From: Desulfopila aestuarii DSM 18488
GTDB lineage: Bacteria > Desulfobacterota > Desulfobulbia > Desulfobulbales > Desulfocapsaceae
Length of the DNA: 64,000 nt
Direction: 5' to 3'
Assembly: GCF_900143695.1 (NCBI RefSeq)
Contig: NZ_FRFE01000022.1
Coordinates: 1 to 64,000 of the forward strand
Shown here: piece by piece, positions 51,427 to 60,973 of the stretch
How positions within the stretch are numbered: position 1 is the first letter of the stretch
Layout: every line of letters begins with the position of its first letter
Program-made: the position numbers and the translations under genes
Notes under the pieces: generated by a model
What the model was told of the DNA's origin: nothing
Databases searched by the model: none
Seen by the model: only the letters and a program-made list of their open reading frames with translations

Positions 51427-51657
51427 ATGCAGGAACTTGTAACCTATATTGCCCAATCGCTTGTCGATCAGCCTGATGCTGTTCAGGTTACCGTGAATGA
51501 AGAAGATGACAACGTCACGGTTGCACTTGCAGTTGCGCCGGAGGATCTTGGCAAAGTGATCGGCAAACAGGGAAGAACAGCACGGGCTATGCGCTCAGTT
51601 CTGGCCGCGGCTTCTGCCAAAGAGAACAAGCGCGCCCGGCTTGAAATAATAGAGTAG
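51427..51657 (+). CDS. khpA: KH-domain RNA-binding protein KhpA
   Basis: A 76-residue single-KH protein. The GxxG loop is GKVIGKQGRTARAMRSVL (about residues 39-56). It lies between rpsP and rimM, its conserved place, and probably binds rRNA or mRNA with a KhpB partner encoded elsewhere. Confidence 0.93.
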   Translation: MQELVTYIAQSLVDQPDAVQVTVNEEDDNVTVALAVAPEDLGKVIGKQGRTARAMRSVLAAASAKENKRARLEIIE

Positions 51658-51673
51658 TTGTCTGTTGTCAGTA

Positions 51674-52228
51674 ATGCAGTACACCTACTCTTTTCCTGAG
51701 GAGAAATATCTCCTGCTTGGTGCTGTGGCAAAGGCCCAGGGACTGCGTGGTGAACTCAGCGTATACGCCCTATCTGGTCAGCCTGAAACGCTGGGTCAAT
51801 ATCATCGTTTCACCCTGGTGGATAAAGCGGGTGTCCTCTCTCCGGAATTACAGGTTCGCACCTTTAGGGTCCAGAAAGACAGGGCAATCATCCACTTTGA
51901 GGGTGTTGGCGACAGAACCTTTGCGGAAAAACTTGTCGGAATGGGGTTACTGCTTAACAGACAGGACCTCCCTGACCCGGAAGATGGTGAATTTTACTGG
52001 CACGAGCTTTACGGCCTGCCGGTCAGTACAGTTCAGGGTGAGCATATAGGCACCATGCAATCGGTCTTTTCCAATGGTGCTCAGGAAGTAATGGTGATCG
52101 TCAACGGTTTAAGAGAATATCTCGTTCCGGTCAGTCAGGGCATTATCGCTCGACATAGCAAGGAGGAGATTGTTATCGATCCTCCGCCAGGTTTACTGGA
52201 GATCAACGATGAAGAGAGCAATCTCTAA
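51674..52228 (+). CDS. rimM: 16S rRNA processing protein RimM
   Basis: An assembly factor for the 30S subunit. The 184 residues (ATG 51674) have the N-terminal RimM domain (YLLLGAVAKAQGLRGELSVY) and a C-terminal PRC-barrel (FYWHELYGLPVST, then LVPVSQGIIARH). A few bases longer at a TTG is possible but less likely. Confidence 0.93.
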   Translation: MQYTYSFPEEKYLLLGAVAKAQGLRGELSVYALSGQPETLGQYHRFTLVDKAGVLSPELQVRTFRVQKDRAIIHFEGVGDRTFAEKLVGMGLLLNRQDLPDPEDGEFYWHELYGLPVSTVQGEHIGTMQSVFSNGAQEVMVIVNGLREYLVPVSQGIIARHSKEEIVIDPPPGLLEINDEESNL

Positions 52229-52336
52229 AACGCGGTTGATATTTTGTGGACTTGGAGAGCGCATAACGTTCACCTTGCACTCGACAACCGACTGAAGTAA
52301 AGAGCACCAACTGAGCGGTAGGAGATTTGTTGCCCG

Positions 52337-53110
52337 TTGATCACTTTTGATATTCTGACCATTTTTCCGGACCTGCTGGCCTCGCCTTTCAACGAAGGTA
52401 TTTTACGCAGGGCGCGCCAGGACGGTCATATCGATATTCACACAACGAATATTCGAGACTTCGCTCTGGACAAACATTCCATGACCGATGACCGCCCCTT
52501 CGGAGGCGGCGAAGGGATGGTAATGAAACCTGAGCCTCTGGCTGCTGCTGTTGAGCAAGTGCGTAACCACAGGGGCGCTGGCAAGGTCATATTGATGAGT
52601 CCCCAGGGCACTATGTTCACCCAGGAGCTTGCTGAGAAGTTGGCTGAGGAAGAACATCTGATCCTAGTCTGTGGGCGGTATGAAGGAGTCGATGAACGAT
52701 TCCGGGCGACCTATGTCGACGAAGAGATTTCCATCGGTGACTATATCCTTACCGGTGGCGAACTGGCAGCAATGGTAGTTATTGATGCTGTCACTCGACT
52801 GGTACCTGGTGTTCTCGGTTGCAGCGATTCTGCCGACAAGGACACCTTCAGCAGAAACCTGCTGAAACACCCGCAATACACCAGACCGCGGGTATGGAAT
52901 GAAATGGAAGTGCCGGACGAATTGCTCTCCGGCAATCATGAAGTGATAGAAAAAATGCGCTTTCTCGAGTCGGTGCGGCGCACCCTGGCACGGCGGCCGG
53001 ATTTGTTGAAACTCGAAACATTTTCGGATAGCGAGAAAAAACTTCTGCGGCGTCACGGGCTTTATGCGGCCGTGAAAAGTTTGCAGGCCGATTCAAACAG
53101 CACCGTTTGA
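52337..53110 (+). CDS. trmD: tRNA (guanine-37-N1)-methyltransferase
   Basis: A knotted SpoU-type enzyme preventing frameshifts, 257 residues. It starts (M)[20 protein letters not shown] from a TTG, with AGGAG upstream. [30 protein letters not shown] and [14 protein letters not shown] are the cofactor and active-site motifs. Its stop overlaps the next methyltransferase frame. Confidence 0.96.
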   Translation: MITFDILTIFPDLLASPFNEGILRRARQDGHIDIHTTNIRDFALDKHSMTDDRPFGGGEGMVMKPEPLAAAVEQVRNHRGAGKVILMSPQGTMFTQELAEKLAEEEHLILVCGRYEGVDERFRATYVDEEISIGDYILTGGELAAMVVIDAVTRLVPGVLGCSDSADKDTFSRNLLKHPQYTRPRVWNEMEVPDELLSGNHEVIEKMRFLESVRRTLARRPDLLKLETFSDSEKKLLRRHGLYAAVKSLQADSNSTV

Positions 53111-53136
53111 CCACGTATATAGGGCTAAGGAAAGTG

Positions 53137-53691
53137 ATGAAAGCAGTGAGTCTGGCCCTGGTTCACCACCCGGTGGTGAACAAAAACGGTGAAATAATCG
53201 GCTCAGCCGTGACAAATCTTGATCTGCATGATATAGCAAGGGCTGCAAAAACATTTGGGGTCGACCGGTACTACATTGTCACCCCGTTTGCCGAGCAGCA
53301 GGAACTTGTCCGCGAGATCGTCGACCACTGGCAGACAGGGTACGGCGCCGGTTATAATCCGGCACGAAAAAATGCGCTCTCTATTGTCCGGCTCACCGGC
53401 TCACTGGATGAGACTGTAACAGAACTTACCGAGCACTATGGGCAGAAGCCGCTGATAGTAACAACCAGCGCCAGAGTCTACGATAATACCGTGGCCTATA
53501 GTGACTTGAGTAAAAAAATTGATTCCGGCTCTCCCGTACTGCTGTTGTTTGGTACGGCACACGGTCTTGCACCGGAAATCATGGCGGCAGCTGATGCCGT
53601 ACTTCCTCCTATTTTAGGCGGAACAGAGTATAATCATCTTTCAGTGCGCTCTGCGGCCTCGATCATTCTCGATCGGCTGCTGGGTAGCTGA
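53137..53691 (+). CDS. RNA methyltransferase, PF09936/SPOUT type
   Basis: A 184-residue protein of the SAM-dependent RNA methyltransferase family often found after trmD. It has VSLALVHHPVVNKNGEIIG at its start, AVTNLDLHDIARAAKTFGV, and the knot region VLLLFGTAHGLAPEI near the C-terminus. I start at ATG 53137, with AAGGAAAG ahead, rather than at 53107. The methylated nucleotide is unknown. Confidence 0.78.
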   Translation: MKAVSLALVHHPVVNKNGEIIGSAVTNLDLHDIARAAKTFGVDRYYIVTPFAEQQELVREIVDHWQTGYGAGYNPARKNALSIVRLTGSLDETVTELTEHYGQKPLIVTTSARVYDNTVAYSDLSKKIDSGSPVLLLFGTAHGLAPEIMAAADAVLPPILGGTEYNHLSVRSAASIILDRLLGS

Positions 53692-53754
53692 GTGGAACAG
53701 CAACGAGATCCGATACGGGAACATATCCCCATACCTCAACCTATAGACGACGTT

Positions 53755-54108
53755 ATGAGCACAATCATCGAGAGAATCAACGAAGAGCAGATGCGCCAGG
53801 ATCATCCGGATTTCCGTACCGGTGACAACGTAAAAGTATATATCCGCATCATTGAAGGTAACAAAGAGCGCGTCCAGATTTTTCAGGGCGTTGTCATCAA
53901 GCGCAAAGGCGGCACCATGGGTGCTACCTACAGCGTGCGGAAAATTTCCCACGGCTGTGGCGTTGAGAAAACCTTCTCCCTGCACAATCCGCGTATTGAA
54001 AAGATTGAGGTTGTATCGCGCGGCCGTGTCCGTCGGGCCCGCCTGTTCTACCTGCGCTCCCGTCGCGGTAAGGCAGCCCGTATCCGCGAGCGCGGACTGA
54101 TCAAGTAA
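53755..54108 (+). CDS. rplS: 50S ribosomal protein L19
   Basis: The 117-residue form from ATG 53755 matches family length and start ([20 protein letters not shown]). [24 protein letters not shown] and the basic C-terminal [20 protein letters not shown] are conserved. The frame is open to a GTG at 53692, which I consider too far upstream. Confidence 0.95.
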   Translation: MSTIIERINEEQMRQDHPDFRTGDNVKVYIRIIEGNKERVQIFQGVVIKRKGGTMGATYSVRKISHGCGVEKTFSLHNPRIEKIEVVSRGRVRRARLFYLRSRRGKAARIRERGLIK

Positions 54109-54142
54109 AGATACTGCAGTTCATTCTTTCTGCACCGATTTC

Positions 54143-54176
54143 ACCCGGATTCCTGACACTTCAGGAATCCGGGTGT
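54143..54176 (+). terminator. Hairpin after rplS (terminator-like)
   Basis: A perfect 15-bp stem (CACCCGGATTCCTGA, 54143-54157, with 54162-54176) closes a CACT loop. Only a weak T-run follows, so readthrough into rnhB is likely. Confidence 0.6.
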
Positions 54177-54206
54177 ACGTGTTTGTAGGAACCGGATTGA
54201 GTGGTT

Positions 54207-54857
54207 ATGGGAAAACGACTCTTTGATGCAGGTGAACCGTCGACATCTAATTTCAGCCATGAGCGAGCACTTGCCCGTCAGGGCTTCGTGCGTATTGCCG
54301 GTTGTGATGAAGTCGGTCGGGGACCGTTGGCAGGACCAGTGGTCGCGGCCAGTGTCATCCTGCCGCCTGACTGCGATCCCTCCCTGTTTATTGATTCGAA
54401 ACAACTAAATCATAAACGGCGACTGGAACTCTATCAGCTACTCAGCGCGATACAAGCGGCTATTGGAATCGGCATCGTCTCTGTCGAAAAAATCGATGAA
54501 ATCAATATTCTCCAGGCATCCCTGCTGGCCATGAAACGCTCTGTCGAACAGCTGGCAAATGCTGGTAGTCCACCGGATTATATCCTGGTTGACGGCAAGT
54601 TTGAGATTCCGCTGATCACACCGCAAACACCTCTTATCAAGGGTGAAACCAAGAGCGGTTCCATCGCGGCGGCCTCCATCGTCGCCAAAGTGACTCGTGA
54701 TGCAATTATGGATACCTTGGATGATCAGTATCCCGGCTATGGTTTAGGCCAGCACAAAGGCTATCCCACTCGCCAGCATCGACAGGCTATTGCCGCTATC
54801 GGGCCTTCTAAAGTTCACCGGAAAACCTTTCGGGGGGTAAAAGAATTTGTCCGATAA
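54207..54857 (+). CDS. rnhB: Ribonuclease HII
   Basis: Cleaves RNA in RNA-DNA hybrids and removes misincorporated ribonucleotides. The catalytic motifs are IAGCDEVGRGPLAGPVVAA (about 29-47), the second acidic site in DYILVDGKFEIP and the conserved KGETKSGSIAAASIVAKVTR. 216 residues from ATG 54207. Overlaps the YraN gene by 11 bp. Confidence 0.94.
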   Translation: MGKRLFDAGEPSTSNFSHERALARQGFVRIAGCDEVGRGPLAGPVVAASVILPPDCDPSLFIDSKQLNHKRRLELYQLLSAIQAAIGIGIVSVEKIDEINILQASLLAMKRSVEQLANAGSPPDYILVDGKFEIPLITPQTPLIKGETKSGSIAAASIVAKVTRDAIMDTLDDQYPGYGLGQHKGYPTRQHRQAIAAIGPSKVHRKTFRGVKEFVR

Positions 54858-55230
54858 ACGATCCGTTCTTGGAAAGGCCGGTGAGACACTGGCCGCCGAG
54901 CACTTGCGTCAAAGCGGTTATACCATCCTTGAACGTAATTACCGGTCGCGATCAGGCGAAATCGATATCATCGCCAGACAGGGCAAGACTCTGGTCTTTG
55001 CCGAAGTAAAAACCCGGAAGTCTGCATCTTTTGGCAGCCCTTCCGCAGCAGTTACTCTTAAAAAGCAGGCCCAGATTTCCAGGGTGGCCCAGGAGTATCT
55101 GGCGCGGGAAAACCTCTTTGACAAGCCGGCCCGGTTTGATGTTGTTGCTGTTTTCGCTCCAGATGGCAGAAAACCGGAAATAGAGATTATCACGAACGCG
55201 TTTGAACTCCATTATTCGGTCGCATCCTGA
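54847..55230 (+). CDS. UPF0102 (YraN) family protein
   Basis: A 127-residue protein of the YraN family with an endonuclease-like fold. It has GKAGETLAAEHLRQSGYTIL, RSRSGEIDIIARQGKTLVF and AEVKTRKS, which carry the D-ExK catalytic pattern of the fold. It begins at a TTG in the end of rnhB. Function in vivo is uncertain; the rnhB-yraN order is widespread. Confidence 0.88.
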   Translation: MSDKRSVLGKAGETLAAEHLRQSGYTILERNYRSRSGEIDIIARQGKTLVFAEVKTRKSASFGSPSAAVTLKKQAQISRVAQEYLARENLFDKPARFDVVAVFAPDGRKPEIEIITNAFELHYSVAS

Positions 55231-55286
55231 AAATTTCGATCAACACTTTCTTTGACTAATTCCATGCAAAGGTTACACTTAGCAAT

Positions 55287-56300
55287 ATGACAGTCATTGG
55301 AATCACCATGGGGTGTCCGGCGGGAATCGGCCCGGAAATCATCCTCCGTTATTTTGCCGAGACTACTCCTCCCACTGGAACTACACCGGTGGTATTAGGG
55401 GACAGGAGTATCCTTGCGAAATGCGCAGCTGATCTTGGCATTGAAGCGCAGTTCAGCTCCTGGCAGCCCGGCCAGTCTGTTCAGCCTCAAACCATTCCGG
55501 TACTTGAACTCTCAACCATTCCCTGTGAATCCCATAACTGGGGAAATCCGACCAAGGAGACCGCTGTAGCCATGGCCGAATACATTATTCGTGCCGTGCA
55601 GCTGATCCACGATGGTCATCTGGCAGCAATGGTTACCTGCCCCATTTCGAAAAGTGCATTGCAAAAGGCAGGATACAACTTCCCTGGCCATACAGAGATG
55701 CTGGTTCATCTTACCGGCGCAGAACGCTATACCATGATGATGGCCGGAACCTCACTCAAGGTGACGCTGGCAACCATTCACTGTTCGCTCGCTTCGGTAC
55801 CGAAAAATATTACCATAACCTCCATTTCTGAACTTATCCGGATCACCCATCAAGCGATGCGAGTCGATTTTGGCCTGAAACAGCCTCGGATCGCAGTGGC
55901 GGGATTAAATCCACACAGCGGCGAAGATGGCTTGTTCGGCAGGGAGGAGATTGAGATCATCACACCGGCAATCGAGCTGGCCGCCTCTGAAAATATCGAC
56001 GTCACCGGTCCGTACCCGCCCGACACAGTTTTCTTCAAAGCTGCCGCCGGCAACTATGATGCAGTGGTCTGCATGTATCACGACCAAGGACTTATCCCGT
56101 TCAAGCTCCTCCATTTTCAAGACGGTGTCAACGTCACCCTTGGCCTGCCAATCGTTCGCACCTCGGTAGACCACGGGACAGCTTACGACATTGCCGGGAA
56201 GGGCCTCGCCGATGCAACCAGTCTCGCCTCGGCAGTGACGATGGCCGCCGCCATCAGCGATAATCGAAAACTCTACCAGAAAGCGACGACCGTATCATGA
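55287..56300 (+). CDS. pdxA: 4-hydroxythreonine-4-phosphate dehydrogenase
   Basis: Vitamin B6 (pyridoxal phosphate) biosynthesis enzyme, 337 residues. It has ITMGCPAGIGPEI at the start, NFPGHTEMLVHL with metal and substrate histidines, and VCMYHDQGLIPFKLLHF. The stop overlaps tmk by 4 nt. Confidence 0.95.
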   Translation: MTVIGITMGCPAGIGPEIILRYFAETTPPTGTTPVVLGDRSILAKCAADLGIEAQFSSWQPGQSVQPQTIPVLELSTIPCESHNWGNPTKETAVAMAEYIIRAVQLIHDGHLAAMVTCPISKSALQKAGYNFPGHTEMLVHLTGAERYTMMMAGTSLKVTLATIHCSLASVPKNITITSISELIRITHQAMRVDFGLKQPRIAVAGLNPHSGEDGLFGREEIEIITPAIELAASENIDVTGPYPPDTVFFKAAAGNYDAVVCMYHDQGLIPFKLLHFQDGVNVTLGLPIVRTSVDHGTAYDIAGKGLADATSLASAVTMAAAISDNRKLYQKATTVS

Positions 56301-56932
56301 AACATGCATTACCAGGCCGACTCATTGTCTTCGAAGGTATCGATGGAACCGGAAAATCAACCCAGATACTTCTCTTAGGAGAATACCTTCGTCGCCAGGG
56401 TCATGAGGTACTGATCACCCGCGAGCCGACTGATGGCCAATTTGGCCGTAAAATTCGTAAATTGTACGCCGACAGAAAACAGGTCAGCCAGCAGGAGGAA
56501 CTGGAACTGTTTCTTGCCGATCGACGTGAACATTGCCAAACAGAACTTCTGCCAGCCTTACGCTTAGGCAAGATCGTATTGTGTGATCGCTATTTCCTCT
56601 CAACGGTAGCCTATCAGGGTGCCAACGGTTTTGATCCTGCAATGATCCTTGAGCACAATGCATTTGCACCCGATCCCGATCTGGCCCTCATCTTTGAAGT
56701 CTCAGTCGCAACCAGTCTGAAACGCATCACCCAAGGAAGGGGCGAACAACTCAACGATTTCGAACAGGAAGAGTCCCTTACCAGAGTAAGTGCAATCTTC
56801 GATCTCCTCGACCTGCCGTATATCACCCGCATCGACGCGGAACAGACTATTGAAGAAATTCACCGAGCCGTCATTACTGCAGCACAGAACATTGTCCCGC
56901 AACCCGTATCGGAGACGCTGATCGAATCATGA
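56297..56932 (+). CDS. tmk: Thymidylate kinase
   Basis: Phosphorylates dTMP to dTDP. The P-loop is FEGIDGTGKSTQI (about residues 12-24), followed by ITREPTDGQFGRKIR, DRYFLSTVAYQGANG and the LID region GRGEQLND. 211 residues. It overlaps both pdxA and the TPR gene by 4 nt. Confidence 0.95.
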   Translation: MKHALPGRLIVFEGIDGTGKSTQILLLGEYLRRQGHEVLITREPTDGQFGRKIRKLYADRKQVSQQEELELFLADRREHCQTELLPALRLGKIVLCDRYFLSTVAYQGANGFDPAMILEHNAFAPDPDLALIFEVSVATSLKRITQGRGEQLNDFEQEESLTRVSAIFDLLDLPYITRIDAEQTIEEIHRAVITAAQNIVPQPVSETLIES

Positions 56933-58641
56933 AACGTATCCGCTATTTCGCGATTACCCTGCTGATCCCGTTATTCTTCGCCTCCGGTACCAACACCATG
57001 GCAACCTCAACGATTGCCGGCGAAGAAGCGGGACAAGTCAACGACAGATCATGCTCCTACTTTTACTTTCTATGGGGAACGCACTCAGAATATAGCCGTC
57101 TTTTCGAGGAAGCGCTGGAAGCCTATGAAAAAGCGCTCATTTGCGACCCAAACGCCTTATTTATCGAGAAGAAACTTCCGGCACTCCATTTCCGCCTCGG
57201 AGAAAACGACCAGGCGATCCAATTACTGAAAAAGGGCATAGAAAAGGACCCCAGCGATATTTCCCAATACCTGCTACTCGCCCATCTCGCTATTCAGCAA
57301 AACAAGCGTGATGAAGCAATTGAGGTGTACACCGAAGCCCTCAAACATGATCCGGAGAACGAAAATGTCCGGCTGCGCCTGGCGATTCTCCTCGTACAAA
57401 AAGACAGACTCGATGAAGGTGAAACAATCTTTCGAGACCTCATCGCCAAAAATGGGGATCTCTACCTGGCTCGTATCTACCTGGCGCGACTCCTGCAAAT
57501 GCGAGGTGCCGATGATGATGCAGCCAAGGTCTATGAAGATGCGCTGACCCTGAACTGGTCGCCTGAACTCGCCTTTGAAATGGTGGATTTCTATAGCGCT
57601 CTTGAGCGTTACGAGGATGTCCTTCGCCTCTACGATTCAGTAATTGCCAATGACAGTAGCAACCAGCGGGCCATTATCGGAAGGATCCAGACCCTGCTGG
57701 CCATAGGTAAGGACGAAGATGCCCTGGTGGAGCTCCAGAACCTGCGTAAAACCAACGGTAACATTGAAAGTTTGGATATGGCCATTGCCAAAACAATGCT
57801 GCGACTGGAAAAAGTAGACGAGGCCAAGACCATTCTTGAGTCCATCAGCCAAGGTGAAGTAGCATCGGAAGCCAACTACCTGCTAGGTTTGATTGCTTTT
57901 CAGGAAAAAAAGATGGAGAGTGCTCTCGGCTATTTCCAGAAGGTCCCCAACAGCTCACCCGAATATGCGGATTCGATCTATCTCCAGGTCCGCATCCTGC
58001 GTGACTTCGATCGCTTCGATCGGGCCTTTTCACTATTGCAGAAGGCCACGAATGAACCACAGGGCTGCGATCCGCTGTTCTTCGCCCTGCTCTCCTCACT
58101 CTACCAGGAAAAAGATCGTCTTGACGATGCGCTGGCAACGCTCACCGAGGGCACCACAACCTTTCCCGAAAGCGAACAACTCCATTTTGAGCTCGCCCTT
58201 CTGCTGGAGCGAGCAGGCAAGCAGCAGGAAGCGCTGAAGGCCATGGAAAAGGTGTTGGAGATCAGTCCGAATAACCCCGAGGCACTCAATTATATTGGCT
58301 ACACCTGGGCAAACCTGAACATCAACCTGGCGGAGGCTAAAAAATATATTCTGCTGGCGGTTGAACAAAAACCCGATAACGGCTTTATCCGCGACAGTCT
58401 CGGCTGGGTCGAGTTCCGACTCGGCAACTACGAAACCGCCAGAGCAGAGCTGCTCCAAGCCCTGGACCTCGAACCAGAAGACCCCAATATTCACGAACAC
58501 CTGGGTGATGTATATCGCGCCCTCAAAAAATATGCCGAGGCAATCGAGGCCTACCAGAAAGGGCATGACCTCTTTTCTCAGGAATCTGATCGAGCCAGGA
58601 TGAAAAAGAAAATCGATGAACTGCAGAAAAAGAAAAAGTAA
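56929..58641 (+). CDS. Exported TPR-repeat protein
   Basis: A 570-residue protein with an N-terminal signal peptide (FAITLLIPLFFASGTNTMA) and at least ten tetratricopeptide repeats from about residue 35 to 555, for example EEALEAYEKALICDPN, DEAIEVYTEALKHDPEN, QEALKAMEKVLEISPNN and AEAIEAYQKGHDL. It is a periplasmic or outer-membrane-associated scaffold. It is followed by a lipoprotein with a 26-bp overlap and preceded by tmk with a 4-nt overlap. Confidence 0.8.
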   Translation: MKRIRYFAITLLIPLFFASGTNTMATSTIAGEEAGQVNDRSCSYFYFLWGTHSEYSRLFEEALEAYEKALICDPNALFIEKKLPALHFRLGENDQAIQLLKKGIEKDPSDISQYLLLAHLAIQQNKRDEAIEVYTEALKHDPENENVRLRLAILLVQKDRLDEGETIFRDLIAKNGDLYLARIYLARLLQMRGADDDAAKVYEDALTLNWSPELAFEMVDFYSALERYEDVLRLYDSVIANDSSNQRAIIGRIQTLLAIGKDEDALVELQNLRKTNGNIESLDMAIAKTMLRLEKVDEAKTILESISQGEVASEANYLLGLIAFQEKKMESALGYFQKVPNSSPEYADSIYLQVRILRDFDRFDRAFSLLQKATNEPQGCDPLFFALLSSLYQEKDRLDDALATLTEGTTTFPESEQLHFELALLLERAGKQQEALKAMEKVLEISPNNPEALNYIGYTWANLNINLAEAKKYILLAVEQKPDNGFIRDSLGWVEFRLGNYETARAELLQALDLEPEDPNIHEHLGDVYRALKKYAEAIEAYQKGHDLFSQESDRARMKKKIDELQKKKK

Positions 58642-59497
58642 GAGGTGCGGTGACAGGCTGTCACAGTCTCTGCTACTCACCGTTCTTGCCCTTATCTCAC
58701 TGTCCGCCGGCTGTGCCCGCAAACCATGGGGAGAACCGATTGCCGGTAGCCGATATTCGGCAACGATCGAGATGCTTGAGGAGATGCGGAAGGATGAAGC
58801 TCTCCGCAGTAGCTGCATTGATGCGGATGTCAACATCTTCCTGACCAGTACGGTCAAGAATCGGGCAGTGAGCGGCTACGTCCAGCTTATGCAGCCCTCG
58901 TCAGTGAAATTCGTAACCTCGAATCCGCTTGGCCAGCCGCTGGTGGCCTTTGTCAGCGACGGTCACACCGTCCAGTTCGTCAATACCATCGATGGGTATT
59001 TCACCGACGGCACCCTGCCATCCTTTGCAAAAGCCTTCGACATCCCCAAAGTGGCCTATACCAGTGACTGGGGTACCTGGCTGACCGCACGACTGCCACG
59101 AGCTAATACGGTGACAGAAATTCGAGAGGATGAGGAAAACCGTGGAATCTGGATTGGAGTGGCGGACCAGGATGTGAAAAATGAGGCTGAAACCAGCGGA
59201 TTGGCAAGGGAGCATGTACTGATCGATCCCAAAAACAGAATTGTTCTGGAACGAGCCTTTACCAATACCAACGGTTCTATCGATGCTCGGGTGAGTTACA
59301 CGAATCTGCTACCGGAGACTCAGGACGCCACACCACTGCAGCCGGGGAAGATCACCATCTCGGGACTTGATTACAGTGGCAAACTGGTTCTCGAGCTCTC
59401 CGCCCTGCAGGCAATTGAGGGCTGTCGGAAAAGCAATTTTCAACTGAAAAGGCCACCAGGTTACTACTACCAGCCATTACCGGCCAAAGAAATGTAG
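58616..59497 (+). CDS. Outer-membrane lipoprotein, LolB/DUF4292-like
   Basis: A 293-residue protein with a lipobox LSAGC (Cys near residue 32) after a hydrophobic signal (LLLTVLALISLSAG). The mature part resembles the LolB-type beta sheet fold: YVQLMQPSSVKFVTSNPLGQ and PLVAFVSDGHTVQFVN, as in DUF4292 proteins that handle lipids at the outer membrane. The start overlaps the TPR gene; ATG 58616 has no clear ribosome site, as expected for coupling. The function is inferred from fold only. Confidence 0.72.
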   Translation: MNCRKRKSKRCGDRLSQSLLLTVLALISLSAGCARKPWGEPIAGSRYSATIEMLEEMRKDEALRSSCIDADVNIFLTSTVKNRAVSGYVQLMQPSSVKFVTSNPLGQPLVAFVSDGHTVQFVNTIDGYFTDGTLPSFAKAFDIPKVAYTSDWGTWLTARLPRANTVTEIREDEENRGIWIGVADQDVKNEAETSGLAREHVLIDPKNRIVLERAFTNTNGSIDARVSYTNLLPETQDATPLQPGKITISGLDYSGKLVLELSALQAIEGCRKSNFQLKRPPGYYYQPLPAKEM

Positions 59498-59498
59498 G

Positions 59499-60548
59499 CT
59501 ACCCCTTTTCCTCAAGGATATTGACAATCAGCACGAAAAGATTGTCTTCCTTGAAATAGACCTGCTGCAGATCATAATTGCTGCCGGGAACCAGATCGAG
59601 ACTGACCCGAACATTGCTCTTATCTCCGGCAACCCTGATCTTCTCGACATATTTGCCACCGGCACTGATTTCATTGGTCACCCGCTCGCCGACCTCAGCA
59701 CCGGCGAAATCGCAGTAAATCATTGGCGGATCCTTTTCCCGGGTGGAGATCACCGGCGGCTGGAAGTCACTCAGCTGCAAAAGAACCATCTCCCCGCTCT
59801 GGGAGAAAGCATTATCAAACGACACGCTGAGAAGAACCGGTGCAGCTGAAATTTCGACAGCAGCAGGCTCCGGAGTAGCATCAGCAGGCTCCTTTTCAAT
59901 AACCGCAGGAACCACTGCTTCTGGTTCACCAGTCGTTGGGGTGCTCTCTTTGGCGGATTCCATGTTCGACACCGGTCCCATTTTGACTTTGCTGAGACCG
60001 GCAGTGAGCAATTGCGGAGTAGAGACTGGAGCCGGGGTGGTAGGTATCTTCTTCTCAGGCTCGCCTGTAATGGCCTGATCGGGAACAGCGATCTGTGCCG
60101 ATTTCGGGGTAACCTTGTCGGCACCAATGGTACCAAGATCCATTGGAAAGATTGAAATAACCAGAAGATTCTGCTCTGATAAAATATCCTTGGTCCATTT
60201 AACCTTCGGTTCTTTTACCAGATCAATAACTACCCGTACCTTCTGCTTCGGCGTAGTGTGGAAACCGACCCGCATGCCTTCCACAAGTATGCCGTTGGCA
60301 ACTGGGACTGAAGAACTGCCGGCGTAGCCACATTCGGGAAAATCAAGTACCAGCCGCGGCTTTTCGCCCTCGATCATAAAGATATTGGGCTCCTGTCCTC
60401 CGTTCATTGAGATCTCAACCCGATCTCCACCGTCTAAGGCCATGTGAGAAAGCGGCCCAACCATGGCAGCGGCCTTCTGCCCGTAGGCGGGAGCGAAGAC
60501 CAGGAAAAGCAGGCCGATCAATACCGACATAGCACATGAACGCCTCAT
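59499..60548 (-). CDS. AMIN-domain protein (exported)
   Basis: About 349 residues from ATG 60548, with a signal peptide (MSVLIGLLFLVFAPAYG). An N-terminal AMIN domain (GDRVEISMNGGQEPNIFMI, FTT near PKQKVRVVIDLVKEP) is followed by a Pro/Ala-rich linker and a second AMIN-like domain at about residue 235 to the end (MVLLQLSDFQPPVIST; NVRVSLDLVPGSNYDL). AMIN domains bind peptidoglycan in PilQ and AmiC. No amidase or secretin domain follows. The start is uncertain; ATG 60587 is also in frame. The gene converges on the lipoprotein gene with one base between their stops. Confidence 0.72.
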   Translation of the reverse strand: MRRSCAMSVLIGLLFLVFAPAYGQKAAAMVGPLSHMALDGGDRVEISMNGGQEPNIFMIEGEKPRLVLDFPECGYAGSSSVPVANGILVEGMRVGFHTTPKQKVRVVIDLVKEPKVKWTKDILSEQNLLVISIFPMDLGTIGADKVTPKSAQIAVPDQAITGEPEKKIPTTPAPVSTPQLLTAGLSKVKMGPVSNMESAKESTPTTGEPEAVVPAVIEKEPADATPEPAAVEISAAPVLLSVSFDNAFSQSGEMVLLQLSDFQPPVISTREKDPPMIYCDFAGAEVGERVTNEISAGGKYVEKIRVAGDKSNVRVSLDLVPGSNYDLQQVYFKEDNLFVLIVNILEEKG

Positions 60549-60973
60549 AGCTGGTAACCTTTTGTTGTGTAAATAGAAAAAACTCATCTTGGATATATCG
60601 ACCGCAAGATGGCCTTTGAGGTTGTAGCTTTCGCGAAAAGGTAACGAAACCAACGCTTGAGCATCATAACCCATTGATTATGCAGAATGGTCTTGAATCC
60701 TTCTAACTCAATACACATCGTTTTTGATTAACGCATGATCCCTTGAAAAGTCAATCAAATTCCAGTAAATGAAAGAAGTGATAGAGAACGCGCACAACAA
60801 TGGTTTACCCCGCTGTTCCCGCCTTTTCACCAATTCATGACAACATTCACACAGGCCGTAACAACAACTGAACCTTCCAGATAGTTCAACGAGTCAGAAA
60901 AATTACCAGTCGGTTGCTGCATTTGTATTCACGCAAAACCGGCACTCCACACCTCAACCACGAGCTTTTTTCG
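60549..60973. other. Divergent intergenic region
   Basis: About 420 bases between the AMIN gene and the radical SAM gene. Frames here are the two unsupported upstream extensions. No repeat or clear promoter was recognised. Confidence 0.4.
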
